Positions 36,583 to 49,824 of a stretch of 61,061 nucleotides of DNA are shown in pieces. A program made the position numbers and the translations under genes. The number at the start of each line of letters is the position of its first letter. Within the stretch, counting starts at the first letter, position 1. The notes below the pieces were generated by a model that was not told where the DNA came from, made no database searches, and saw only the letters and a program-made list of their open reading frames with translations. Origin of the DNA: Welwitschia mirabilis (Eukaryota; Gnetophyta; Gnetopsida; Welwitschiales); contig JBOZIK010000001.1 of the NCBI GenBank assembly GCA_051453625.1, positions 293,381,973 to 293,443,033 on the forward strand. The letters are read 5' to 3'.

Positions 36583-37622
36583 CAATGATGAAAAACCCTA
36601 GATAGTAGGGTTATGTGCGCATAGTGCAATGTAGCATGGGGCTACTCATGCGAGTCGCAACACCGGTCAATTCACATCCACTTATTTATGTTTTTTTTCA
36701 ATTCATTAATTTTATGTTATTTAGTCATTTATATATGAAGATCTTCTATTTTACTTTCATATGCTCTATCTAATTAGGTAGGGTTTTATGGTAGACTTAA
36801 TTATTATTATGCACAAGCATTGTAATTTAATTCTCATTTCATAGTATAGATTATTATTTTTTCAATAACAATAAATTTCAATTCTTGTCCCAAAGCTTAC
36901 AAAAATTTATCTTGAAAAAATATGTAGGTGACACATTGATTAAGATCCACAAAAATTTGAGTGTTAAAAGTTTAACTAAGATTTAAGGATGATTAGTTAA
37001 ATGCAACTAAGTTCTTATGACAATTAAAGTTTTAACATTATATAATTTGTTCTACTCATCCATGATCACTCTAGAACATTTAATTCAATACATTTAAGAA
37101 ATTTATAACTTGTATAATAATATTATCTATTAGATACTATAGGTCTATTTTTTAACATTGTAAAATATTAATTTTAGTTTCATACTTAATAAATACTTTG
37201 TGATTAAAAAGACAATTATATAATATGAATTCATATCATTGTCTTCATTTAAGTTTTCAGTATAATAAAATTAATATAATGCATCTAAATTACTTTTACA
37301 TTACTCCTTCCAAGAACTACTTGACTTGATTTTTCTAATTTCTAAAGTTTTCATCTAATAAATTCATCTTTGCATTTTGACTTGTATTTTTAAAAAAAAA
37401 TCAATTATGATCATATGAAAGTGGAAAGTATTCAATGTTACAATATCATGTTACCTTTTCCTCTACTCCTTTTATTACTATTGAAATGTTCTAATATGAT
37501 GTTAGAACTTGATATATGAGATGATATGTATCACATATAATTTAAGTTATTAAAAGGTTATGAAAAAACTAAAATAAATAATTTTATATTAAGATCATAA
37601 CATAGAGTGAAAAAAAACTATA

Positions 37623-37869
37623 TCATTTAACAATTCACTTGTTAGATTAGAAATGAAGAGTCATGTCATAAATTGTCAATTACTATAGTATTAACTAACT
37701 AAATGAGATACATAGATAATAACAAAAAATATGAATAATGATTATATTTATGATAATATAACATGTACAACATTATGTCTATTCTAATAAGAATATCAAA
37801 GATTATATAATTTAAGACAATAAATATGTTATAAAAGTGATTAAGTTAAGAATTATGTAAAGAACTTGA
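37623..37869. other. Start of spacer between BR1 and BR2
   Basis: AT-rich unique sequence beginning where BR1 and BR2 stop matching. Nothing recognised. Confidence 0.5.
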
Positions 37870-38110
37870 TTTGGAGGCTAGTGTATAGTGTGGTGAAGTT
37901 AAAGCTTCATTTAAAAGTTGTTAGAAGTTTCAAATTTATGGGTTCAAATTTTATAATGTTTACATAATCTTGTGGTATACATTTTTGTATCAAAAGTACA
38001 TCTAGACATGGAATTCAATATTATGAGTTCAAATCATAGACAAGACTTAAATATTTAGTGGAAATTTTTAGGCTGATAAGGATCACCCATTGGTTTCCAT
38101 CTTGTTGAGA
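37870..38110 (+). repeat. Dimeric tRNA-like short element (possible SINE)
   Basis: Two B-box-like motifs, ggttcaaattt (37,941-37,951) and gagttcaaatc (38,025-38,035), lie 84 bases apart. Each is preceded by a similar ttcaaatttatg / ttcaatattatg phrase. An A-box-like tggtgaagttaaag at 37,891 precedes the first by about 50 bases. A less AT-biased tail (ggctgataaggatcacccattgg) follows. This is the expected pattern of a dimeric tRNA-derived SINE, but no second genomic copy is present here. Confidence 0.45.
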
Positions 38111-39240
38111 AAACTAGCAACCTTCATATGTATGACATAATTTCTCATGAATTAATTTAATTTTAAAAATAATTTAAGCCACTTAACATTAATTTTAATT
38201 CTTACAATATAATAATGAAAATTTTATAAATAAGAGAATTAAATAAATTTAGATCTATAAATGTACATCATAGAATTACTTAACATAGTAAAATTCATTT
38301 GAAGTTTATTTTTTAGGTTGTATATTAATAAATCCTTTAATGGTTTCTCTGCCTTAATGATTTGATTAAAAAAATAATCTTCTAGAAAAAATATGACCAA
38401 ATTGATATCAATACTAATTGGACTCAATGATAATAATTCTTATGAAACATTGAAGTTTTAAGGAACAGGAAACACTAAAATAAGAAAATTAAAAAAATAA
38501 TAAAATTAATAAGATATGTAAGTTTATGTGGTAAAATAGTTTAAGGAAAAGAAAGTCATCCATGAAAGAAGAAAAAGCTCTGGTATTAGTTATGCAAAGG
38601 AATTTTCTATCACAGTAAACCCTTTAACAAGTTTAGGATTTTAACCTAAGTGGATCTTAAAAACCCTAAATATTAACCTCCATTTACTTGATTTGCTATG
38701 TTATTTATTCATAATTCTTGATTTATATTTTAACTACATTATGTAAATGCACTATAAGGGCTAAAAGTACTTTACAAAATTATAACATAACACAATAGCT
38801 CTAATACGAGATTTAACTTCTAATCTTAATATTAATAGCCTCCTAAGGGTTATCTATAATGCAAAACTAAAAGTTATGATAATGAAAGTAAAAATAGCTT
38901 TTATATCATTAATTTATTATTTTTAATCATAGTATCCTCAAAGGGTTAGCCAAATTTTAATTTATATAAAAATACAAGTAACATCTATAGATAACTATAA
39001 GAAAGAGGAGGATTAAACCATTGATGCATCAAGATTTAATTTAAATAATTTTTCTCTAAATAAGTACATGCTACATCTCATAACCTTAGAATATCTTATT
39101 TATTATTTCTTTATTTAAACATATGCTATATATTATAGGTTTATGAAAGAAATTATTAAAAAAATTAGAAACTTGATGACTTAAATTTATTTAACTAACT
39201 TACACATTTTAGTTGTTGACATTTTTATGTGACCTCTAAG
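38111..39240. other. AT-rich stretch, nothing recognised
   Basis: Short frames only. No element motif or RNA gene is supported. Confidence 0.5.
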
Positions 39241-40150
39241 GAAGAGATTTCGGACATCGAGTTATGAAACTAAGACTAAAATTTTATTACATCTAAATAG
39301 ATCTTATAGATATACTAAACTATTCAAGTAATACAGGATGCCATAGGAATAATATTTCTAAAGTACATTACATATGTCCAATGCTCTTATATCCTGAAAT
39401 CATCCTTAAAGTAATGTCTCACTATAATTAATGATAACATAAATAACTCATGTATAGTTTGACTCATGATATTCCATTTGCATCTAAGAAATTTAGTGCC
39501 ATTACATTAAAAGACAATATGATGCTCATTCATCACTACTTGTACTAGGTAAATTTCATATTCTTGATCCTCTCATTAAACATTATCCCATCTTCTAGTT
39601 TAAACTCTAAGATGATGAGATTTCATCCTCACTCTACTAATTAGATTGCTTATTTTTAATGGTATTATTACAAATATGTACTTCACTTTATCCTCAAGAT
39701 TGCTTCCTTAATAACGTTTAATTTGATCATATGGAGAATTATTTTAGGCTTTTTAGTTATATGATGATTCTAAATGCTTCATTATTATAGCCACAAGTTT
39801 CCTTTAGCATACCATTCCTTTTCATAAGTAATTTCAGATACCTTAATTAAAAGTTTAGTTTTTCATCAAGTCTAATTTTTTGGTAAAAGAATATATGTTG
39901 ACATATTATCTCAACTTTAAAAGATCAACCTATAACAATAACATTTTATATAGTACTTCAACTTTAACCTTAAGCTTATCGACAAAAAATTATCTTTGAA
40001 TTATTTGTAGTTTATTCTATAAATCTTTGGCAAGCCTTATATACCACATGACACAACCATATAAAATGACTTGCTACATAATCATGTGAAATAATTTAAT
40101 TCATACCTCATGATGAAAAATTTTTCTTCTTACATTTTGTCCATACAGCA
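39241..40150 (-). pseudogene. LINE4 RT C-terminal fragment
   Basis: Minus strand: QVILYGCVMWYIRLAKDL followed by NKLQIIQ near 40,075-40,010 matches the YGxEVW...IExxQ segment that follows the RT palm of plant non-LTR elements. It continues as VEVLYKMLLL, KLDLMKN and KHLESSYN-like blocks. Near 39,620 SRVRMKSHHLRVQTRRWDN (one stop read through) and then NEHHIVF match the C-terminal cysteine/histidine region. Only the 3' part of an element is visible. It is heavily mutated and differs from LINE2 and LINE3. Confidence 0.55.
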
Positions 40151-40320
40151 TAATGATAAATCAGAAATCTATGTAAATTTTTATTTCTTTTTGTACTAAA
40201 GTGAATGAAATGATAGTTGTTTAGTAATATGTTACAATGAACTAAATAACATTATTATAATATTTTATTATTACATATAGTTAAGTTGGTTTTGTGGGAC
40301 AATTATTCCAATACAAGAAT

Positions 40321-40420
40321 NNNNNNNNNNNNNNNNNNNNNNNNNNNNNNNNNNNNNNNNNNNNNNNNNNNNNNNNNNNNNNNNNNNNNNNNNNNNNNNN
40401 NNNNNNNNNNNNNNNNNNNN
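40321..40420. other. Assembly gap (100 N)
   Basis: The left edge of BR2 is hidden in this gap. Confidence 0.99.
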
Positions 40421-43400
40421 TGATAATTTATTCCTTTTTCTCATTTCTTTCTTTCTTTCTTTTCTTTTTTTCCTTTTTTCCTTTTTTGTAGGCGGGAGAA
40501 GCAGGTATTTTAAACTATCTTAAATAATTTTCATTTTAACCTACAAATTTAATTTGCATATGCTTTAACATTTTACATTCATTTTAACAAAAGTAAGGTC
40601 TATAATGTTGGTACTTCATCCGTAGTTTTTAATGCTTTATAATTGCTTATAGTATAAGGAAGGATATGTTCCAATCCAATATTTGAGTATTATAATATTT
40701 CTAAGAAGGATGCATACATGTTTATAATCTATGACCATGGAAACAATTTTAAGAAAAAAGTAGCATGAAGGAGAGAAAGGATATCATAATCTATGAGAAT
40801 TAAGCTTTCTATGTCTATCTTGCATGATCTACCTTTTTATATGATCTTATGTTATGGAGCTTTAGTCTCCATCCTCAACCATTGGAAAGCTATAGAGAAC
40901 TTTTATATAATTTATCATTATATCTTACTCCTTGATTAGTATTAATTAGATTATCTTATGTCTTTCCAAAAAGGTAAGTAAATGGGGCATATGCCATTTA
41001 GCTCATGTTAACATTACACTCTTTAAAAAACTAGTTTAAAAACTTTATACTAGTGATAGATCATGAATGAAAGTTATGAAAGCTAAATACTTTTATGAAG
41101 AGATTCCTTTTTTACACTTACCCTTTATTTACATGCTTCAATTTAATATCATGTAATTTTGAGGTAATAAAATCATGATGTAAATCTCATATTCATATGA
41201 ATGAGTTCAAATTTAGTGAAAATCAACTAGCGTATTTTCATTAAAAGAGGCATACTTTAAGTTTTAATATGATACTCATAGTCAGGTAAAGGCACAATGG
41301 TGGGAATATCCTCTTTTACTCTATCATAAGTTATCCTTTTCAAAGTTCTTACATATAAAACTATTGATATTAATTTTATTTAATGTTATTTGTCTTCAAT
41401 ATATGACTATTATGCACAATAGTATAACCATATAAAAATAGTGAAGAATTATTTCTTTTAATGTAATTATATGCATGACTTATGATAAACGTTTTACTAA
41501 TATTACATAATTTTAACCATACATTAAAAATAAGTGCAAATCACTATTCTAATGTAGAATCAATTCTTAATAAACCTTTTGTAGTTGAGTTTATTTCCCT
41601 TTTAAGATTTTCATATTTCTAATAATTTAGTATCAAAAATGAATTTGATAAATTTTTAAGACGTTTCAGTTACTCTCAACATAAATATAGCTTTTTTTTT
41701 AGAACAAATATTTCAAATAACATAGATAGTAAGTTTTTAGTATTATCTTGGTTTGTGATTTACCTTTTAATGATATTTGGTATTCTATACTATAAGTTTT
41801 GCTTTGTGACATATGGGATTCTCTAAATATGTCCTACCCATTATAGAAGATAATTTTTAAAAAGGTAGAGAAAATCATTTAAAGTAAAATTAAATATTAT
41901 GAAAGTGGTAAGAGGTTTATTTAATGATAACATAGAGTAACATAAGTTCTTGATCTATCATATAATTAATTCTACATATTTTAACTAATAATGATGCCAC
42001 ATAAGTCCAAAATATTATCATGATTATATGAGCTTAAAATTTATTTAATTTATAGACATCTACTAATATAAGATATAACAGAGCTTATCAAGTAAAAAAT
42101 GGATTACTTATAATAGAAAGAAGACATAGCACAATGTATAGAAATATTAATAAGAAAAAGCATCGAGGACATAAATCAACATTAAATATTAATATCTTGT
42201 AATAAATAAATATCACTAATTACTATAATAATGCCTTTAGACGTTAAGCTTGGTACATCCTCAGTTTCATATATCAAAGAACTAAACCCTTATCTAGAAG
42301 ATCTTAGTTATCCATGAAGCCATTCAAGCATAATTACATAATAGAATGATTCAATTAATGGATGAAATCTAGATTTATTCTCTAGAAGTAATGCATTGTT
42401 ATACATAGCCATTAGTATATACCTACCACCACCTCAGGGTAGACATTATAAATCTTTTTAGTAATTTGTACAATTGACATAATTTTGTAAATAAAGTATA
42501 ATAATTCTTCATATTAGGTTGATGAAATAAGCATAATTAAGATGTTAAAACATACAAAATCCATATATTAACACAATATTTAATCATGATTTTCAATCAA
42601 CAATTATTTCTTCTTACATGGAATTACTTATGAAGCATTATAACATGAAATAATAGTAATATTAAGGTATAATAAAATTTCTTTAGGATGGCATGTGGAT
42701 GACACTAGTAATTCCCTCATGATGTATTTATCATTATGTATTATTACCATTGAGATAGGATAATTCCATTAATTTTTTCCTTTTATGGCCTCAATGAATG
42801 ACACTATCTAAATTTCATCCTCTAAATATCATACTTTATTAATTTAAGTTAACCATTATAGGTTGTAGCACTTTCTGATCAAGCTGATTCATCATTCCCT
42901 TTTTAAATGATTTATTTATCAATACATTTTTGATAATAATTTAAATTATGCATAATCTTAATCCATGACATATTAAATACTTAGAAAGAAAAATTCAATT
43001 TAATGACTCCATTTGGATTTAAATGGATGTATCCTTAACACTTTATGTGTAGTCATTTTATAAATTAAAGGAAACATGAATACAAGATGACATACAAAAG
43101 CAAAGTAAGTGAACTACATACTTATCACAGTTATAAGGCTTAATAGATAAATCCTAATACTTTATAATTCTCAAAAATAACTTTTATTTTCACAAGAACT
43201 TAAATTACTCTATTTTAATTTGAATTATTCTATGGTTTTATTTTTATGATTTTTTTAAAGAAAAAATAAAAAATCTAAGTTTTTAAGAGAATAAAATAAA
43301 ATTCATCATCTATAGGTATAGATGAATGTGTCTTTAGCTACTGAAGTTAAGTGAATGATTATCTTCAATGCTTAAGATTTTAATAATACCATGTAAATAA

Positions 43401-45904
43401 TTTTTTTAAATTTTGAATATATTTCTTATTCTTGGTGGACATTACATAGTCAAGTTTTCAAGCAATCAATTATTAAGTGAAATCAATTCATTAAATCAAA
43501 AAATATATTTATCATTGAGGAGTTTTATTCTATATTAATTAGTTCTAAAGGGGTATTTTTCAATAAATGTTTATTTGGAATCTTGGTTATGCTATAGATT
43601 TTAATATTCATATGGTCGTGCATCAATTCTATCCTTACTTATCCTCTTGATTTGATTCACATATTTAAATTCTTACTTATTTATTTTCTAATTGCATTAT
43701 AAATATTTCATTTTATCCTCAAAATTTAAAAAAAAATTACCTAATAATTATAATTTAAAATGTTTGCATTATGGCTAATACAAACATTCCTTTAAAAAAA
43801 GAAAGTAAATTCTTAAATTTTTTTAACTTTAATACTATAAAATGTATGGCAAGATAATAGTTTAAATAATCATACTTTAACTACTACTTTAGGTATCTTA
43901 ATATACTAATATATAAATTTTAACATTAGATGAGATTTTTAAAGACCTTTTAATTCTAATAGCATATAAAAGAATAAGAAATTGTAATTATACTAGCTAC
44001 AAGATTGAAAAAAATTAGTCTATCATGTATTCCCCCATTCTACATGATCTAATAGTTATTTAGGATTTTTTCATTAGGGAGGAATTCTTTTTAGTATAAT
44101 TGCACTTACATGTATAATAAACAAAAATTTTATTTTACATTATTTTTAACTTTTACAATGGCTAAATATTTTATAACTAAGAATTTATTTAATTTCATTA
44201 AATAAAGAAGGTTCATTTTTACTTATTTAAATCTTTTAATAGCTCCTCATCTATCCTTAATGATGTTTTTATAAGTTAATAGAAGGTACTAATGGCTTAA
44301 ATTTTGATTTCATGTTTTCATCTAATTTTTCCATGCTTAGTTATTATGTTTTATTTATGGTATTAATGTTTCTTAATTCCATTTATTCTTATTTTTACTT
44401 CATTCTTTAGTTATGATATTCTTGCTACTCTTAGGTATGATGAAGTTCATCTATATATACCATTCATCCTCACAAACATATACAATCTTTGCTTTAACAT
44501 CTATAATTAATTTAAGTAATTTTTTAAATATCTTCTTTTTAGTTTTTAATGTTATAGATTTCACTCATATCTTGTTAAAGATATTACATGTTCTTTTGCA
44601 TCTTTATGAATAATGCAATAATATTCTTTAAATTTGAATTTTGATAAACTTTTTCATATGATGCTTGAATCTTACCTAGAAATAAGACATGAAGGAAATT
44701 TTCACATGAATTTAGTGTTTTAATTGGTACTATTTTAATGTTTTATTTATTTGTTTAAATTTTGATGGATTCTAGAAGTATTTCTTATGTTAGAAAACCC
44801 TACATATTGAAAATTTAAATATTTTTAGGATGTTTTATAACATGGTAAATTAGGAAATTCACATTGTTTTTGTTTTTCCTTATATCTTAAATTAATTACC
44901 AAGCCTTATTTATATTATTTTTAAAAATATTATCTTCTTACTATAATCTCTAAGAGTTGTTATCTTTAGAAGTTGCTCCATTATAAAAGAATTGAATTAA
45001 GTTTCTTTATTTACTCATATGTTGTGAATATTTTATTACCATGTTATTTATCCATCAATAGAATTATAAAATTCTTTATTATTACATTTCATAGAGTTCA
45101 TTATGTTTCTTCCTAAGGGTTTATCATTTTTGTGCTAGAAAAAAGTGTTTCAAAACTGTTTTTAAAATTTTTTCTAAGATTAAAGATATATACTATTCTT
45201 TAATCTTCACCTTTTTAAATATATATGAAAACAAGACGTATGGGTAAAATCCTATTTATTGAAGTGTGCAAGTTCCAAGGAAATATAAGACAATTTCATG
45301 TTTTTGAATGTGTAAACATGAATCTTCATTTTCTAATCTTTTGCATCAAAATAAGGTTTTGATTAAAGGGGATTTAAAATTATGATTTTATATGATGTTT
45401 TATGTTAAAATACATGTTGAAAGATTATTTTATTATTGATTTATCTAATTTAAAAATTTTTATAGCATAGTTCTAATTTATGAATTAAGAAATACTACAA
45501 AAATTTTCAATGTAGTTAATGGAAAAAATTTGAAAATTATTGAAAATTTAGAATAATTAAACAAAAAATATTTCTTCCATAATGAAAATTTCTATACAAG
45601 TATGTGGTGGTTGTAGATTGTAATAACATAAATAAATTTTAATATAATTTTAGAGAATTTTGAAATCAATATATCAAATTTGGAAATATTTGAAAAAAAT
45701 CAATGAGTGAAAAAAAAATTCAATCTTACATACTTTTTAACTTTTAGAAAGATTTAATCCTATCTTTATTATCATATTTTTTTTTAAATTATACAACTCA
45801 CATAATTTTGCTTCCTATATCATAGACTTGTGATATGTAAATTTGTTATATTCATCTCCATTCTGTAGAGTTCTATGTCTTATACTTAGCAAGAAAATAA
45901 TCCT

Positions 45905-46004
45905 NNNNNNNNNNNNNNNNNNNNNNNNNNNNNNNNNNNNNNNNNNNNNNNNNNNNNNNNNNNNNNNNNNNNNNNNNNNNNNNNNNNNNNNNNNNNNNNN
46001 NNNN
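45905..46004. other. Assembly gap (100 N)
   Basis: It sits at the junction of the two tandem units in BR2. Confidence 0.99.
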
Positions 46005-46390
46005 TTCCAAAGAAATGCAAGGCAATTTCATATTTTTGAAAGTGCAAACATGAATCTTCATTTTCTAATCTTTTGTATCTGAACAAGGATTTGATTAGAG
46101 AGGACTTAATATTATGATTTTATATGATGCTTGATTTAAAATACATGTTGAAAGATTACTTAATTATTAATTTCAATAATTAGAAACTTTTTATACCATA
46201 TTTCTAATTGATGAATTAAGGAATACTACAAAATAATTCAATGCAGATAATGGAGAAATTTGAAAATTATTAAAAATTTAAAAGAATTACTAAAAAAATA
46301 TTTTTTCCATAATGAAAATTCTACAAATGTATGTGATAATTATAGTGTAATAACATAAATAAATTTTAGTATAATTTTACAGAATTTTGA

Positions 46391-46628
46391 NNNNNNNNNN
46401 NNNNNNNNNNNNNNNNNNNNNNNNNNNNNNNNNNNNNNNNNNNNNNNNNNNNNNNNNNNNNNNNNNNNNNNNNNNNNNNNNNNNNNNNNNNNNNNNNNNN
46501 NNNNNNNNNNNNNNNNNNNNNNNNNNNNNNNNNNNNNNNNNNNNNNNNNNNNNNNNNNNNNNNNNNNNNNNNNNNNNNNNNNNNNNNNNNNNNNNNNNNN
46601 NNNNNNNNNNNNNNNNNNNNNNNNNNNN
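46391..46628. other. Assembly gap (238 N)
   Basis: Inside the second tandem unit of BR2. Confidence 0.99.
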
Positions 46629-49600
46629 CCTAGTAATAATTGTAAATGCTGAACCACTCATAAATCAAGTTAAATTATTAATTAGGTAAATCTATAACAA
46701 ACAAACTATAGCCCATAATGTATTAATATGTATATATACCTTAATAATAGGATTGTTACTACTAATACTACTTGTATGTCATTTTATTGATAGAATAAAG
46801 ATCACAAAAATGATGTTATGATATTATACGAAAGAGTGAAGAATTAAGAAGTGAATAATATAGGGAAAAGGTTAGTATTTTTTTTTAAATATAGATTTTT
46901 GTCTTTTGAGGAGGGGAAGTAACCCTTTAAATGTAATGAATTAGCAAAATATATGAGAATTTGTATACTTATGGATCTACTTATTAATTTAATATCAATC
47001 TATAAAAGCATAATTCTTAGCAATGACAACAAAGGATGTAGGAAATCTCTTTTATCTCAATCTCTAAAATGAAATACTCACGTAAATAAATTTTTTTAAA
47101 TGATAATATGCATATAAAAATGCTTGATGTCATTCTTACAAGTATAGAACATTATCAAGTGCATTAACTTTTATATGATCTAAGCGTAGATAAAGTGAAA
47201 AACAGGAACTCACAAGGGGGTTTAATTTCTATAGTATGAAAGATTGGTGGAAAAACCAAAATTAAAATTAATATTGCATTCCTTAATATTACTTATATAA
47301 GTAAACAAAAAACATTAAAATAAGCATTGAAGTATTTAGTGTAGAAGCATACATTAAGTATGAAGTAGTTTTCTTTAATATAGAAGAATACTTGGATGTT
47401 AGTAAACTTATTACTATGTATAGAGATGACAATAAATAAATCAATGTTTTGTAAGAGGTATAAATTTAAATAAATATAAAAGTAATAAGAAAACTTACAC
47501 ATTGATTTAAAAAGTACTCATATAGAAGAATGAGATTGGCTTCAACGAAATTTTCACCAATAGTAAAATGGTAAAATATTTAAATCTTGATTACTATAAT
47601 AAAAAGATATAAAATTCATTAAGTTTACAAGAGAGATAAATTTATAAATTAGTATCATTATAAGGATATTTACATATCTTATTCCAAATGTTTTGACATA
47701 AAGTTAAGATCATACATAATTTAGATAGCAAACATGACTTGTTAGATATAGAATTTAACATTTTTAAATACTAAGATAACAATGTAATGTTTTCTATTAA
47801 ATGTGTAATATTTTCTATTAAGATAAAAATAACATTATGAAGATAAAGATATATTTTGTAAATAATTTTAAAACCATGATCTAAAGTTAATGTAATACTA
47901 CCTTACTTTATAATTGAATTAGTAAAGCATTAATATTTTCTAGATTAATTAAAGTACAATACTTATATGTTAATAAAATTTGGCATGAATAATGTAAAAT
48001 TAATGTTTATAAAAATAGAATAAAATATGAATTTAACTTCTATTAAGAAATCACTTAGTGTATATGGAACACTCTATAAAAACTCAATAAGAAGTGTATA
48101 TTTCACTAATGCATGACTAGAAATATATTATTTAAGATATATTAATAAGATGATAAATTAAAAAAACTATTTATAATATAGTGTTTATTGTTTTAAAGTA
48201 TCAAAAAGTGAATGGAAGAATTTAGATTTCTATTTCATAGGATGCTAACTTAGAACACAATATACTTAGTGGATTTAAACATCAAGGATTATTAGGATGA
48301 CAAAGAAAAACATACAATAAGATACTTTATTTTCTTAAAAGAATTTAAATTTTAGAGATATTAAAGACAATCATACATTTATTAGATTAATTAGAATATA
48401 TGGTAGTATCCAGAACGAAAAAGGTAAAAACTATATAACTAAGATACTATACATTATAGATCATTCATAAGAAGGACATATAAAACTATATGGGAGTAAT
48501 AAATTTATAAATTAGGTAATTACTACTCGTATGATCCACAATAGAATAAGATATATTAATAGGGAAATATATATAATATGAAAAATAATTTAAATTGTAG
48601 ACATTATGATAAAGTCACTCATATAGTAAATAGTTAGTGGTTAAAAGTTCATCTCAAACTAAGCTAATAAAGTATTTTTAAGTAAATTTTATATGATTAA
48701 CTATTTTAGATTTGAGACTATTTGAATTATGATAGTTAAGAATGAAGGGCTTTATTTGATTAATAAAGTTTTTCAAATAAAGTCATTATCTTTTAGTTAC
48801 TATTATTATGAATGTATCAACTATATTTGTTAGATGTAATAATCATAATATGTATCTGATAATAAATTTTTTAATTCATTTATTTTATGTTATTTAATCA
48901 TTTATATATCAATATCTTCTCTTTTACTTTCATAGTCTCCATCTAATTTCGTAGGATTTTATACTAGACTTAATTCTTAGTATTCTTATTTATTATAATT
49001 TGATCCTCATTTCATGGTATAGATAATTATTTTTTAATAACAATTAATTTCAAGTCTTGTCCTAAAGTTACAAAATTTTTATTAGACAAATTTATAGATG
49101 ATAACTTTATTAACATCCATTTTATTTGACTGTTAATAAAGATGGGTAGATGGATTAATATTTATTAAGAACCTTATACTTGTAGACTAAGTTGTCATGA
49201 CGATTAAAGTATTGACATTATATAATTTATTCTAGTCATACATGATCACTCTAGAACATTTAATTAAATATGTTTGATAAATTTATGACTTCTATAATAA
49301 TCTTATCTAATAGATCCTATAGCTCTATTTTTTAACATTATAAATATCAATTTTAGTTTCATATTTCATAAATACTTTGTGATTAAAAAGATAATTAAAT
49401 AACATTCATTCATATAATTATCTCTATTTAATTTTTTAATATAATAAAATGAATATAATACATTTAAATTACTTTTACATTATTTTAAGGAGTACTTGGC
49501 TTGATTTTTCTAATTTCTTAAGTTTTTATCTCATAAATTCATATTTGCATTTTTACTTGTATTTTTAGAAAAATATCAATTATAGTCATATCAAAACTGG

Positions 49601-49824
49601 AAAGTATTCAATGTTACAATATTATGTTAGCTTTTTCTCTACTCTCTTTATTACTTTTGTAATGTTCTAATATGATGTTAGAACTTGATATATAAGATAA
49701 TGTGCATCATATATGATGTAATTAATTAAGAGGATATAAAAAAACTAAAGTAAATAACTTTATATTAATATCATAACATAGAGTAGGAAAAAACTATAAA
49801 AACTATTACTTATGTGAGAAAGAT

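Larger units (their letters stand above)
31931..36690 (-). mobile_element. LINE2, nearly full-length L1-like LINE inserted in BR1
   Basis: The minus-strand order is 5' leader, ORF1 with zinc knuckle, endonuclease, RT, cysteine-rich C-terminus and 3' poly-A, seen as a plus-strand T run at 31,933-31,949. The uninterrupted equivalent of the flanks is present in BR2 near 48,855-48,875, which defines the insertion precisely and shows the element is about 4.75 kb. The target duplication cannot be separated from the T-rich target. All frames carry stops. Confidence 0.88.
24003..37622. repeat. BR1, first copy of a large unrecognised repeat
   Basis: This segment aligns collinearly with 40,421-49,797 (BR2), and its first part with 56,790-60,627 (BR3). 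Removing the LINE2 insertion leaves about 8.9 kb. No retroelement domain was found on either strand. The sequence is AT-rich with only short frames. The start near tatcataatgttata is shared with BR3; the end near gaaaaaaaactata is shared with BR2. It could be a large non-autonomous LTR element, or a segmental duplication of unknown origin. A polypyrimidine tract near its start (24,237-24,290) is matched in BR2. Confidence 0.85.
45273..46730. repeat. Tandem duplication of about 732 bp inside BR2
   Basis: Sequence starting ttccaagg at 45,273 repeats from 46,005. Shared landmarks include aacatgaatcttcattttct and gattttatatgatg. BR1 has this block once (about 29,165-29,880). Both gaps in BR2 fall in the duplicated block, so exact length is uncertain. 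Confidence 0.8.
40421..49797. repeat. BR2, second copy of the large repeat
   Basis: Collinear with BR1 from its polypyrimidine tract (40,440-40,487) to the shared end near aggaaaaaactata. It lacks the LINE2 insertion and has a deletion of about 100 bp near 42,690 relative to BR1 and BR3. It has gained a tandem duplication of about 732 bp (45,273-46,730). It joins directly to copia linker sequence on its right. Two gaps lie in the duplicated part. Confidence 0.85.

Noticed and set aside
38640-38670. Telomere-like aaccctaaa unit
   Set aside because: Single unit only. Telomeric tracts need many tandem copies.
46340-46689. Frames of about 100 codons across the 238-N gap
   Set aside because: They are open only because the gap contains no stop codons.
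24003-49797. BR1 and BR2 as the two LTRs of one giant element with the spacer as interior
   Set aside because: The spacer carries a LINE fragment and a SINE-like element but no PBS or PPT that I recognise, BR3 stands apart without a partner, and the flanking duplication is about 700 bp rather than 5. It is kept only as a possibility to test.
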